Shown: positions 34,481-46,300, counted from the first letter of the stretch. The stretch is DNA of 64,000 nt from Phylloscopus collybita (GCA_027886175.1 JAJNNQ010000031.1:2890501-2954500); one strand, 5' to 3'. Notes: generated by a model not told the origin, from the letters alone. Made by a program: numbers and translations.

Positions 34481-37400
34481 GTTTTATTAAAAAAAATGAA
34501 GTTAAACTTGGTGGGGGTTTTAAATTTATTTATTTATTTATTTACAAAATAAATCTCCAGCATTTTGAACCAGCAGATAGGCTTGTGTTTACTCAATGCA
34601 GAGTGCAGCGACCAGCTTTGCTCTGAAAACCAACAGTTGCATGAGAGGAAACACAACCAACAATTAAATAATGATCTGAGGAAACCCAGGGAGCTCTGGG
34701 CATGGGCATAACTGGTTTCTGTTTTGTTTGACAGAGCCATCTTGGTGTGTGGGTGCCAAATGCATCCAAATGATTAATGAGGAACGTTGTAGTTGTTGGA
34801 AAAAAAAAATAAAAGTGTCACAAGAATACCTGCTGGGAGGCTTGAAATGGGACCAGTTATCCAAGGTGTGTAATTAGTGGCTGAGGGAGTTCCCATCCTG
34901 CCCAGAAAGTGCAATTTTATGAGGGCCTCAGTGTTTCTTGTAAGTGCTGTTCAACAAGGGCACTTCACCTGCAAGAACTTTCGGGTAAACTTGTGTTTCC
35001 AGAAATCTAACACCATCCCTGAGTGGATGTGAACTCCTTTTCTCCTACCCTGGGCTATTGGAAAATGGTGCAACATGGTGGGACTGGAGGTGCTGGAGTT
35101 GGTGGATCACTGGAGTGGATCCATCCAGGATGAATATGATTTCTGGCTTTTCTGGCTCCAAAATCCCAAAGCGTTTCCTGAAGTGAAGTGTTCTGGGTAT
35201 GGATTCAGCACTTTCTGCTGAGGCCCACAGGAGCTGCCAGGGTGACATATACAATAATTTTATAGTTTTGTCTTGAAATTTCTTGGTTTAAATTCAAAAA
35301 AGCTAACTGCTAGCATTGACAGACTGGGTGTGCTTTTAATGAAAATTTAATTTTAGCAAGGGCATGGAACAGCTCTCTGTTATTGATGAAGAGTTTTGAC
35401 TTCCTGCAAGGCAAACAGCCACACATGGACCTGTTGGGTTTGGGATACTGGATGTGTCCTGTGTCAGAGCAAGGAGGATGTGCTTCCAGAGTGGGATTCA
35501 GCCACTTCACTGCTCAGTCATTAGAGAGAAATCAGAGAACAGAACAGCAAAGCTCCCTTTACATCCTTCACTGTAGGACCCAAATCTTGATTTCCTCTTG
35601 CTCTGTGTTTCCTTTTTCCACATTGTTCACCTGCAAGAGGGAGATGCCCAATTTGGAAGAGCAGACAACCCCTTCTCAATGTAATCTGCAGCTTGATTTG
35701 TGGGCAGTCGCTCTCCAGAGAAGAATAAAACCTTTCCCAAGTGCTCCAAAGACAGGGATGTTATGCATAAGGAGGGCATCGTTATTATCTCTCCTTACAG
35801 CTGTGTTCTGATGTGAAAATGGCTGTGGCTGTTGTTTTTCCTGCCCCTTCCTGCCAGTCCCTCAGGCAGTTCATGATGCTCATGCACAGCCAAAGATTAG
35901 GCAGCGTGCTTCTGCCTGCAATTGGAACTAACAAGACAAACTTGCCCAAATGGGAATTACTTTTTTTTTCCAGGATGCTTTTCCTGTTTGCATGAGAAAA
36001 TATTTCCATCAGTATCAGAAACTGTCATTTTTCCAAAGCAGAAAATGTCAATTTTTTTTTTTCATTTTGTAAAAAATTACCTGTTCTCTAATACCAAAAG
36101 TTTGTTTTAGGAGTCAATGTGTTGTGAACACCTGCAGCTGCGATGGCACTGATGGAAAGAGGCTTCATCCTCTTCTCAGTGAAAAGGGAAATATTCCAGA
36201 TCTTTATCTGGAATTCTCCCTCTGCAGTTGCAACGTCATTAGTTGCAGTCTGCTTCTATAATAATGATCTATAGAACAGAATTAAAATTAAATTTAAAAA
36301 ATCCTTGCATATGATAGATTTATGTATATTTCTAAAATTCCAGAGTAAACTGGGATCACACAGTCCAGTGAATAACTGCAGTGATTTTAAGAATATCTAA
36401 TGGCACATTCCAGCAGTGTCTATCCATGGATGGGATTAAAATGGGGCTCAGCTTTGGAGATCAGGAATGTTTTTAGATTTCCTCAATATAAACTGCAAAA
36501 GAGTTGTGCAATGGACACATGAAGTGTTTCTAATATAAAGTTCACTGTGGTTCTCTACCTTTTGGAGCTTGGTCCAATGAAATGTCAATCTTTTCCTCTG
36601 GGAATTTTATAACCTCTTAAAAAACTCTGATTACATCAATTCAGATGTTAATTTGGTAAGAATTTGTATATTTGTATCTCTTTAGTTTATTTACAACCTA
36701 CAGTCTGGACTTTGTGGTCCTGTTTTTCAGGGACTGAAACCTCTAAGGTCAAATCTAACATTTACAACTTGAACTATTTAGATGAATAATTTCAGATGGT
36801 ACCATTTAGAAGTTGATAGAAAAATTGGGAGAATTACAGTGTATCTGTAGCACCAGCTGCAGCAAATGTAAGCTGGAGTGCAATAAAATGAGGACAGACA
36901 GGCTGGAAGAAAATTCAAGGCGATAATCAAAGATCAGACTTAAAGCTTCTTTTAGGTAATATTTTCATGAATAATCTTCCCAAAATGAAAGAAAAAAAAT
37001 TCTTTTTACACACAAAATTTAAAAATATCACTGGTTCAAATTTGAGATCTACAGGAATAAGCAGACCATGCTGAATGAGTTTATATGAAATAAAATTTAA
37101 CACTACTGAAATTTAGCTGCTGGTGGAAGAAATTTCCTAGGAACTGGAATTTCTCAACACAAAACAATGGAGGGGAAAAAAGGATTTGATTGCACCAGGA
37201 TGTTAACAAATGATTGAGAACTACCAATACAAAAGTATTATGAGGAATATTAGACAAGAGCAGAGATATTTCCAGAAGGAAAGATAACACAATTCTACAA
37301 GGCTTTTGTAATTTATTTTTCTCTCTCTCTCTAACAGCGTTGTTGTTTAATTTTCTTGTAATTTCTTTCTTCTTTCCCTGGGTTCTGTGGGATCAGTTTG

Positions 37401-38119
37401 CCTTATTGCATCCGTTCTTTGGCATGAATTTACTGTAAGTACACTCAGAGTGATTACAGCTTATGACATGTGTTAACTTTACAGGTCCTAAAAATAAAAA
37501 TAGGGATCTGGAATAACCCCTCCAATCCAAGAGCAGTTATGCAAAAGACAAAGCTTTTTCTCCAAGTGGAAACGTGACAGTTTCTGGATTTCTCTGGAGT
37601 GTCAGGCAAATATCCCAATGTCAGAGACTTGTCCTGATTTTCCCTGGATGAAAACAAACCAAACTATTCCTTTTTTTTTTTTTTTTTTTTTGCCTTTGGC
37701 TGCTGGAGCTGAAACAAGGGTTTGGAGCTGTTATGTGATGTGAACTCTTCCAGGGAAAGCTCCTGATAACAGCTGGGCACATCCTCCAGTGAAGGATCTT
37801 TAAAAGGGAATTTTTCCTGATGAGGCAAAAGATTTACACCGAGGAGATCCTGACCAGCATCTCCTGGGCAGCGAGGCAGCAGGAGAAGTTCCTGTCATTG
37901 GCTTGGGCTGAGGGAATTTGGGAGTGCTGAAAGAGCCTGGGCTGCAGGTCAGACACTGATCTCCAGAGATCTGTTGTCAGAGGGCATTCATAGACATGGG
38001 CAGAGGGAAATAATCCAATTCAGTAATTTTTAAGTACTTCTGACCCCTCCTAGAAAACACTAAAGCAAACCAGCCCCCACCCCCCAAGCCCCATCAAGGA
38101 GGCTGAAATGAGTTCTCAA
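34481..38119. other. Unique non-coding sequence, no gene seen
   Basis: About 3.6 kb of unique DNA with (TTTA)n at 34,520-34,543 and a T20-type run at 37,672-37,691. The 142-codon frame at 35,383-35,811 has no recognisable domain. Sequence at 36,200-37,080 is AT-rich and complex and might hide further regulatory elements. Confidence 0.5.
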
Positions 38120-38520
38120 GTGAAATCCACTAATTTGGATTTGTTTTCTCTATGAAGTCTTATTAATTTCTTGGTAAAACACTCTTAAAGTAAGTCACAG
38201 CAACCTTGTTTTTCCCAAGGTCAGGCAATCAGTCAGTAGTGGGCAGCCAACATCCGTGGAAAACCCTACAATAATAACATTCATCCTATAAATAACAAAC
38301 TGGTTCGTACGCCTGATTGAAGGAAATAAATTTTGAGAGTGATTTCAGTATCAAGTGATTGAGCTGTTTATTGAATAAACCAGAAGTGAAACACATTATT
38401 AAAAGTTATGAAAAAAAACAACTGCAGAATGCCAGTCAAAACATCGTATTTTGCCATGCTACTTAAATTCAGCAGCCTTTTCCCTGTGAAATATATTTTC
38501 CTTGTGAGTTTTTAGGTAAA
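38120..38520. promoter_or_regulatory. Candidate conserved non-coding element
   Basis: Repeat-free sequence with GTCTTATTAATTTC, CAATAATAACATTCATCC, CGTACGCCTGATTG and TTTATTGAATAAACC. The last, at about 38,370, is a short self-complementary word. Confidence 0.36.
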
Positions 38521-39970
38521 TATTTTCCTGGGAAATTATGAAGCTTATATTGCTTGGGAGAATCTAGTCTTGAATAAAATGCTTTTGTCTACACAATTTT
38601 TATTTTTTTTTTTTGTGTTGGAAAGGTTGTGGCAATAGTCCCTACTGACCCCAAAATACACAAATGGTTTGGATTTTGCCTAATTACCAGTTTTCACAGT
38701 TTAGATACTGAAGCAGAGAAATTATTATTTTTTTTTTTTAACTGTGCTTTGATCTGATGCAAAATTTGCACCTTTCAAATTGAAAAGTCTGTGCTTCACC
38801 CAAGGCATGAAAAACAGAGAAGCTGCTCTGGGACACGGTGAGGATGAATTGCACTGAGGGTTTTCTATAGCTGGAGGTAGAGAAACGTGGCTGCAATCAT
38901 CCCCAAAGTTGTGGGTGTGCAAAACATTTGCAGCTGGGAAGAAAATACGATGGTTGAGTCCAGCTGAAATATTCACAGGTTGAATTCTCTTCTGCTCTGT
39001 GATGGTTTGACCCATTGTCACCAGATTCAGTCATTCAGTCCAGTAGGAGAAAAAATTCTGGTAAATGTTGGCTCTGTTTTCAGCCAGCTAAACATGCAAT
39101 GAACCAGTTACTAATATTTTTTTCCTATGGGTTTTAAATAAATAACTCATATTCCATCAAAATGATGATCTACTGATTAGTTGAAATCACTCATTCAGGT
39201 TAAGGTTCTGAGTCAAACCCCATATTTTTGACAAAATATTACTCAAGATATAAGAATATCACATTCCAGGTGTATCAACCACCCCTCACGCTGGTGGTGT
39301 GAAGCTCAATATAGCTTGGAAGAGTAAGAGCTTTTCATATGCAGAGAATATATTTGTAAGAGCACAATGAACTCCTGCAAAACTCCAGGCTGATTTTCTG
39401 CAGCCTCAAGTTGTTGGTCTCACCCACTTCTTCATCATGCATCACCTCCTGCTGAACTAAAGCATAGCCTCTTAGAAAAATTGTGTTAAATTTGATTTAA
39501 AGTCGTGAAGGAAAGATGATGTGTATGAATTGTTCCTGTGAAGAATTATTAGAAAACTGTGTTGTGTTTCTGCTCTGGATTTGAGTGCATTTCTATCTGC
39601 CAATGTTTGCAGCAATTTATACCATTTCTATAATAGTGACTGAACTTTCAATTTTGCCACAGTTTAACTTTTGCAGGGGATAAGTAAGAAGGATTTAGTT
39701 TAGTAAGTCAATTCCTGAGAGAGAAAAAAAAAAATCTTCAAAAAATTTCACAAGCACCTTTCTAAACCTTTCCCAGGTTTGTGACCTCCAAGCAGTAGTT
39801 AGAGGGACAGGAGAGGACACATTTTCCTGGCTGATTCTTCTGGAATAATGATGGATGTGAACTCCTTGTATGGCAAGGTAAGGCCAAACAAAAAGCCAAG
39901 AGAAGGCTTTGGCAGCACAGAAATGTTTAATTTGAGCTCTGGTGCCCAAATATTGCTCTTTTTTTGCATG
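38521..39970. other. Unique non-coding sequence; right edge may be repeat-derived
   Basis: No gene seen. The last ~200 bases (39,770-39,970) run directly into the tandem duplication and have the composition of an old LTR or other dispersed repeat, but I cannot name a family. Confidence 0.45.
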
Positions 39971-40660
39971 CTGGAAGTTGCAATATTCAGTGGGCAGCTC
40001 TTGGTGTGTCTGAGCTGGTGCTCCAAGTACCAAAACCCAGGATGGTTGTGGAGTGCAGATTCCATTGGCTACTCCAGGGTGCATTTTGGAGTGTGGGCAA
40101 AGAGATAAAGCTGGAATTTCAGGTTGGGGGGAAGCCTGTTAGGGAGGAGTGGTGTGATCCCAGTGAGTCAAATTCTTTGGGAATGAGCGAGCAGCGCGTA
40201 GCGGGAATGCCGATGTCGCCGTGTCCCAATGGGATGGAATTTGGGAAGGGATGGAGGGCAGCACCAGCCCTGGAGAAGGAGTGCCCTGCTTGGGGGGAGA
40301 AGGAGCAGAGGGAGAGCTGGAAGTTGCAATATTCAGAGTGCAGCTCTTGGTGTGTCTGAGTTGGTGCTCCAAGTACCAAAACCCAGGATGGCTGCGGAGT
40401 GCAGAGAGTTTGTTGGCTACTCCAGGTTGCATTTTGGAGTGTGGGCAAAGAGAAAAAGCTGGAATTTCAGGTTGGGGGGAAGCCTGTTAGGGAGGAGTGG
40501 TGTGATACCAGTGAGGCAAATTCTTTGGGAATGAGCGAGCAGCGTGTAGCGGGAATGCCGATGTCGCCGTGTCCCAATGGGATGGAATTTGGGAAGGGAT
40601 GGCAGCACCAGCCCTGGAGAAGGAGTGCCCTGCTGGGGGGAGAGAAGGAGCAGAGGGAGA
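39971..40660. repeat. Two-copy ~345-bp tandem duplication
   Basis: Unit 1 is 39,971-40,316 and unit 2 is 40,317-40,660. Both start CTGGAAGTTGCAATATTCAG and end GGAGCAGAGGGAGA. By eye they differ by about 15 substitutions and a few small indels, roughly 95 percent identical. A CpG-bearing core (GGGAATGAGCGAGCAGCG, GGAATGCCGATGTCGCCGTG) is nearly unchanged between copies. The duplication makes parallel sets of chance open frames on both strands, so apparent homology between those peptides is not evidence of coding. The unit may itself come from an older LTR-like repeat. Confidence 0.93.
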
Positions 40661-40739
40661 GCAGCTGTGGCTGCTGGCACATCCAGCTGCCCAGAGCTGC
40701 CCACCCTCGCAGATGAGGCTGGCACCAGACTGCAGGAAT

Positions 40740-41050
40740 GAGGCCGGGGCCATGCTAACGAGGCTGAATTGATCTGCATTTATTACCGAGCAGCACCGCG
40801 GCGCTCACATCATCACAGAGCTGGAAAGTGGGTCCAGGGGAACACCTTGACTTCCCCAGGAAATGAGGAGGCAGCTGCGAGTGGTTTTTTGGCAGGAGAG
40901 TGCTCCTGCTTTCGAGGATTGTCAGCCCGGGCGCCGTTCGCTCTCCTCGTGGTCTGGGCATCACCACCAGGAGAGTCAGCGGTCTGTGTTATGGACCTGG
41001 AAGGAAACTCCTGCCTGAAAAATCATCTTACAGCACCAACACCATAAATG
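40740..41050. promoter_or_regulatory. Weak candidate conserved non-coding element
   Basis: GCTAACGAGGCTGAATTGAT, CTGCATTTATTACCGAGCAG and ACCGCGGCGCTCACATCATC give a complex, CpG-retaining stretch just after the tandem duplication. Confidence 0.28.
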
Positions 41051-41360
41051 TATTTATTATAGAAAGCCTGCTCTGAGGGAATAAGAGAAAAATGTGAAGT
41101 ATTTGTTTGGTAAATGGGAAATTATCCCTCTCGTTTGATGATCTGAGTCGCACTGCAGGTCTCCGGTGCTTAAAGTGAATTTATGTGGAGAAAGTGACAC
41201 TCCAAGTCCTCATCTCCTTGGTTGAATTTCTGATCATTAAAATTTCCCACGGATTTTAGAGATGTGACAGCCAGACATGGTGGGCAATTCTGCTTCTTTC
41301 AGTGCATGAAATTCTATTTTTTTTCAGTTTCAGAGCCAAAAAGAGTTAAAATTGAAAAAA

Positions 41361-41434
41361 AAAAATCATTTACACGTGTCTTACATGTATATAAGACATA
41401 TATATGCATGTAAAACACGTGTAAATGATTTTTT
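41361..41434. repeat. Inverted repeat around ACACGTGT
   Basis: AAAAATCATTTACACGTGT (41,361-41,379) pairs with ACACGTGTAAATGATTTTT (41,415-41,433). Inner TTACATG and CATGTAA words extend the stem. In the right arm of the inverted duplication only one copy of this half-site is present (about 43,974-43,992), so the second half-site arose with the expansion. Confidence 0.85.
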
Positions 41435-41725
41435 AATGTTTAAAAATTTGAAGAAAAATATTTTATATATAATAAATTTTCTATATTTATATAATAAAAT
41501 ATAATTATAAATAAATATATAAAATTATATTTATATAATAAAATTTTATATTTTATTATATAAATATACATTAATATATTATAGATATAATTTATCTTTA
41601 TTTAAAATTTATACAATATAATATATATTATATAATATATATCATATTATATACATACATAGATAGAAATACATAATATAGATATATATAAATGTATTAT
41701 TATATCAATAAACATTATATGTATT
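41435..41725. repeat. A+T-rich palindromic expansion
   Basis: About 290 bases of nearly pure A and T with internal inverted repeats, for example TATTTATATAATAAAA followed closely by TTTTATTATATAAATA. It is absent from the partner arm, so it was gained here or lost there. Confidence 0.88.
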
Positions 41726-42309
41726 TTCAAAAACACCAACCATGAACCTTCCAATAGATCAGCTTTGCCAAAAATCTGATGGGGTTTTCACGGAGTTAAA
41801 ATGAAGGAAATTAAAATGATTTCCATATTTCAATAAGATAATGTTTCTACTCATATTTACAGCTTTTATAAAACCAGATTATCTCAGAATAGTGACATTT
41901 GATCCAGTCACTTCTTTCAAGTATAAATTCTTTTTGGTGCTTTCTGTATTTATAATTGTATATGTTACATGTAGAGCCTCTTTCGGCTCACTATAATAAC
42001 CAGTACTCATATAAAATATGTTTCCTCACAGTTCTGAGCAGGATCCTGGGTGTTGTTTGTCTATCAAGCACTGTGAAGTATGAAATCGCTGGTCAAATAG
42101 AGTTTTACAGATTTAAAATACTTTTCTTATGAACATGTGAACACTCTTGGCCAGTAGCTTGAATGACAGCGTCGAAGTTGCAGAAAGCTTCAATGACAAA
42201 GAAAATGGAGAAAAATAAAAATGAAAAAAAAAAAAAAAAGGGTAAAATTTAAAAAGAAAATAGAAGGAGAAATAGACAAGGAAATCTCTCAGCCCCTTTT
42301 TTACAATAA

Positions 42310-42600
42310 AGAACAAACCGTAATCAGGACTTGCTGATAAGCTGTAAACTTCTGCATTCTGCATTTCCTTAGGCAACCACCGTTGTCCTCGCTGAGGATT
42401 GTTTCAGCAAATCCTGCAGGATTCCAGGGCGAGCAGGATGCTTCAGCAGTGCCCAGAACTGCAAGCTCAGTCTTGCACTTGGCGAAGAGCAAAACTGTAA
42501 CGTGATGCCTCTGGAGAAAAAAGCAGCCTGTAATGCAAAGAGACAAATCACTGATTTGGAATGGATGCGTTCCTTGTACTTGATATGCTCATTTATAGGC
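42310..42600. promoter_or_regulatory. Weak candidate conserved non-coding element in the spacer
   Basis: Complex and repeat-free, with CTGATAAGCTGTAAACTTCT, CCACCGTTGTCCTCGCTGAGG and AACTGTAACGTGATGCC words. Evidence is texture only. Confidence 0.25.
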
Positions 42601-43170
42601 AAGAAATTTATTTGATCCCAAATCCAGGAATTTAACCCATCAGGCAGATAATTATGTGGTCATTGAGTGAAGAAACGAGGAAAGAAAACCCCATCAGGAT
42701 CCTTGGTGCACAAAAGCAAGTCTCTAAATTAGGGAACAAGTGACAAAACCCGAAGAGGGAAGGAATATCCTAAATAAAGTCCAATTCCAGGCCTGCAACC
42801 TGTGTAACACTAAAGGCTCTGCTTGTACAAGAAGTGAGGAAATTGGAAGTGGAGGGAGACACGTCAACATTAATGCTGAACCTTGCCCTCCTGATTTCCA
42901 AAATGAATTTATTTTTTATTTTCCCACGCTCGCCATGCATCTGCCAACGTAAATGACAGAGCATTAGTAACACAAACAGTATTGAGGCACTGAAACACAG
43001 AGAGCTGAGATTTTATTTGGTTTTCGGCTCTGACTGAACAGAAACAATGTGCAGCTCCCTCCTCTCTCGCACACGTTTGTCAGGCTGGTGTGTTTTGGGT
43101 TTTAGTGTGAATTCCTTTCTGTTTTAGGTTTTAATTAAGAGGTATATATATACTATATATATATATATAT

Positions 43171-43220
43171 ACTACAACTATAAATGTGTATATATATATA
43201 TACACATTTATAGTTGTAGT
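43171..43220. repeat. Perfect 50-bp palindrome
   Basis: Left end ACTACAACTATAAATGTGTA, right end TACACATTTATAGTTGTAGT, with a (TA)5 centre. Every base pairs with its partner, with no loop beyond the TA core. It sits in an AT dinucleotide-rich patch starting near 43,141. Confidence 0.97.
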
Positions 43221-43621
43221 CAATATATAGTTTAATTCATAGCTATAAAATGTATTAAATTTTTAAGAGGAGACATAAAATAATTACAAAAAATGTCAAG
43301 GTCACACATCTGTTCTTTTAGTTTTTTTGAATGGTGGTGGCTAATTTTGAGAGCAATTTTCAAACTCTGAGGAAGCATTTCAAAGTATTTCAGCTGAGCA
43401 GGAATCTCAGGGTCAGGAGCAGTCCATCAGATTTGGATCTAAAAGGACTTAGATCATAGTGCTTTCTATTTATTTTGCTTCTCTTTTCCTTTTATTTTTT
43501 TTTCTCTTTTTTTTTTTTTTGGTAAGAATTTTATTGTAACATGCTCATTTTTTTTAATAGATAAGTCAAAATTCACTAAATATTGCTTTAAAAAGTATAA
43601 ACACTTCTTACAAATTAGCAT

Positions 43622-44215
43622 TTCACAGTGTCTGATAGACAAACAACACCCAGGATCCTGCTCAGAACTGTGAGGAAATGTATTTTATATGAGTACTGAT
43701 TGTTATAGTGAGTAGAAAGGGAGTACATGTAACATATAAAATTATAAGTATAGAAAGAATATGTACTTGAAAGAAGTGGCTGGATCACGTCACTATTTTG
43801 AGATAATCTGGTTTTATAAAAGCTGTAAATATGAGTAGAAACATTATCTTGTTTAAATACAGAAATCATTTTAGTTTCCTTCATTTTAACTCCATGAAAA
43901 CCCCATCAGATTTTTGGCAAAGCTGATCTATTGGAAGGTTCATGGTTGGTGTTTTTGAAAATACATATAAAGCACGTGTAAATGAATTTTTTTTTTCAAT
44001 TTTTACCTCTCTTTTTTTGACTCTGAAACTGAAAGAATTTCATGCACTGAAAACAGCAGAATTGCCCACCAAGTCTGGCTGTCACATCTCTAAAATCCAT
44101 GGGAAATTTTAATGATCAGAAATTTAACCAAGGAGATGAGGACTTGGAGTGTCACTTTCTCCACATAAATTCACTTTAAGCACCAGAGACCTGCAGTGCG
44201 ACTCAGATCATCAAA
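43622..44215 (-). repeat. Right arm of the large inverted duplication
   Basis: Reverse complement of the left arm, from TTTCACAGTGTCTGATAGAC (inner end) to GCGACTCAGATCATCAAA (outer end). It lacks the A+T expansion. Identity falls off sharply at both ends, which fixes the boundaries to within a few bases. Confidence 0.93.
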
Positions 44216-45719
44216 TGGGAATGTTTGGAATAGTCCACAAAATGCATTTCACTCAGGTTATTATTTTTTTTTTTTCCCCTCTAAATACCGAGAATGCATT
44301 AAGATAATTGCAACAGAGTAATTAGACTTTCTCCTAAAAATGACTTGTCTACAAGTGGTTCAATAGATTAAGGATTTTAAAGGGGTTGGAGGGAACCAGT
44401 TACAGTAATCAGAGAAGAAAAAGTGCTGAAGGTATCACGAAGGCTCATAATTAAACTGAAGCTTACAGCTCAATTAAACTTGAGCATCATTATGCATAAA
44501 ACATCAGTGGGCATCAGGAGTCCAATAAAAAGAGATGGGATCCATGTGAAACAGCTAAAAGGTAAGGCAGGGTATGGATTGGTCCAAGACTTCCAGATAA
44601 AGTCAAGGAAAACTAGGAATAAAATTGGAGTTTTCATGTTCTTCTTTCAGTTAAGAGTCTTGGGTTAAATTTTTTTTTTTTTTAAACCTGCAGCAGTCAA
44701 AGAATTGAAATATTGTGGAATTCCTGTCAGTGTAGCAATGTTGGGAACAGCACATTGTCCAAAACTCGTGTGACATAAACCCTTTGGGATATTACAGGCA
44801 AAAGGAATTTGTTGCAGAAAGAAAATTTCATATGAAAAGTTTTTTTTCACAGGAAAGCAGATTTTGGTGCTTTTTTTTTTCTGAAAAAATATCACTACAG
44901 TTTCAACTAAAAAATTAAAAGTGCATTGATTGTGCAATTTGTGTTTCTGTATTTAGAAGATATAGAAACACAAATTTTCTGGGAGAAGTACTGTGGGAAT
45001 AAGAAGTTGCAGAGTATCACAGGAAGGATGAAGAGATCCTGGCATGAAAGGTTTTACAGATCCTGTAAGATTCACAGTTATTAATAAACTATTATATTTA
45101 GATACTCTTGCCCTTTTTATTTACAGCTCTATGTGATTTAATATTCTTTTTTCCCTCTGAGCTGCCCTCTGGATTAGTACCTGCAGGAACCCTCCCCAGT
45201 CCCCTTGGAGAAATATGATATTAGGAAGCAAATGTCATTATTTAATACAGAGGAAAGAGGAAAAATCTCAAAGTGAGAGGCTTGGAAGTCCAAGTGCCAG
45301 CACATTTCAGATCCAAGCTCTTCCCTTACTAATTGTAAAATTCCCGTTGTCTTCCCAGGAAGTGCTCTGTAGTGTTCATTGGATATTATTTGTGCAAAGG
45401 CTTTTAGTCAGGACTTAAATTAGCACTTAATAGCAGTTTTAAAGGAGTTTTGTCTGCAAGAGCTTCCAGGTGCCAGATGGAGCAAAGTGAGGCAAAGTGA
45501 GTTACACTCAAAACTGCAGGAGCCCTGCCCTGGCTCAGGTTTGGGTCTGAACGTGGCTCTCCTGCATCCTGACTGGGTGTCCCCAGTTTTGGGATGTTCC
45601 TCAGGGGATTCTCTTCTGAGCAGCAGGGGAGGAGGTGAATCCAGCTGGTGGCTCATGACTCCAGACAGTATCCAGAGGGGTGGGATCACAGAATCCCAGA
45701 TCTGAGCGCTCCTGTGACC
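44216..45719. other. Unique non-coding sequence, no gene seen
   Basis: AT-rich at first, GC-richer at 45,470-45,700. It holds the hairpin at 44,936 and short T-runs. No exon or repeat family recognised. GATCACAGAATCCCAGAT at about 45,684 faintly resembles a CR1 end but lacks the adjoining block. Confidence 0.5.
44936..44976. repeat. 41-bp hairpin, 13-bp perfect stem
   Basis: AATTTGTGTTTCT (44,936-44,948) and AGAAACACAAATT (44,964-44,976) are exact reverse complements around a 15-base loop, whose ends add a few more pairs. Not followed by a U-run of terminator type, and the setting is not bacterial. Confidence 0.9.
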
Positions 45720-46300
45720 CTGTCCTAATTAGTGACCGTGTCTTGGATCACATCTTCGTTTTATTTGTGTTTATAGCGAAATGAGGATGCTCCAGTGTTA
45801 ATTGAGAAGGGCCTATCAGGCCACGTAGAAATCCCCTCCTAATTTGGAGCTCCAGCCTGGGTTAACTGGGCACTGATGGCTCTGAACGTGTGCCCACCTC
45901 CCTGCCCTGTGGTAAACACAAATTTAGTTCAACTCACAAAGAGTGCAGGATAAACCAATTTAAATTTGTCCTGCCTGGTTAGTTCCTGTGAAGCAAATCG
46001 GTGCTCTTTGATAGTGCTTAGATTTTTATTGTGAAATCAACATTTAAGTGTACACTGCACATTAGCCCAAGCAGCATGTTTGTTCCTGCTCAGGACCCTA
46101 AGTATTATTTTTGTTATTATACTTGTTAGAGCGTTGTTATATTGCACTAAATAACATTAGCTAAAATTATAATTACAATCATTATGTTCTTATTGTATTA
46201 GCTGCTATGTGGTGATAATGTGATCACAATGTTACAGCGTTATCAGCGATGGTGGTGGTGATAAACAGGCAATTCTGTAAATTCTTTGTACAGCTGAAGC
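45720..46300. promoter_or_regulatory. Candidate conserved non-coding block
   Basis: GTCCTAATTAGTGACCGTG, AACCAATTTAAATTTGTCC and, near the right end, CATTAGCTAAAATTATAATT with GATAATGTGATCACAATG. It is repeat-free throughout and dense in ATTA words between about 46,100 and 46,240. Confidence 0.38.

Larger units (their letters stand above)
41134..42077 (+). repeat. Left arm of a large inverted duplication
   Basis: This arm reappears in reverse complement at 43,622-44,215. Matching landmarks include GATGATCTGAGTCGCACTGC at the outer end, GACACTCCAAGTCCTCATCT, CCATGAACCTTCCAATAGAT and CAGGATCCTGGGTGTTGTTT near the inner end. Outer parts look about 95 percent identical and the inner third about 90-93 percent. 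This arm is ~350 bases longer because of an A+T-rich expansion at about 41,380-41,725. No coding frame is shared by the arms. Confidence 0.93.
42078..43621. other. Spacer between the inverted arms
   Basis: About 1.54 kb of single-copy DNA. It contains a complex stretch at 42,310-42,600, poly-A at 42,222-42,239, a perfect palindrome at 43,171-43,220 and T-rich runs at 43,495-43,520. Open frames on the minus strand at 42,301-42,602 have no recognisable domain. Confidence 0.7.

Noticed and set aside
40119..40779. Similar peptides in neighbouring frames that look like paralogous exons
   Set aside because: They arise from the 345-bp tandem DNA duplication. The same similarity appears in every frame and on both strands.
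43171..43220. Palindrome as a CRISPR repeat or bacterial terminator
   Set aside because: There is a single copy, no spacers, and the host context is a vertebrate genome.
45684..45705. Possible extra CR1 end (GATCACAGAATCCCAGAT)
   Set aside because: The adjoining 'ggttggaagggacc' block is missing, so the match is too short to call.
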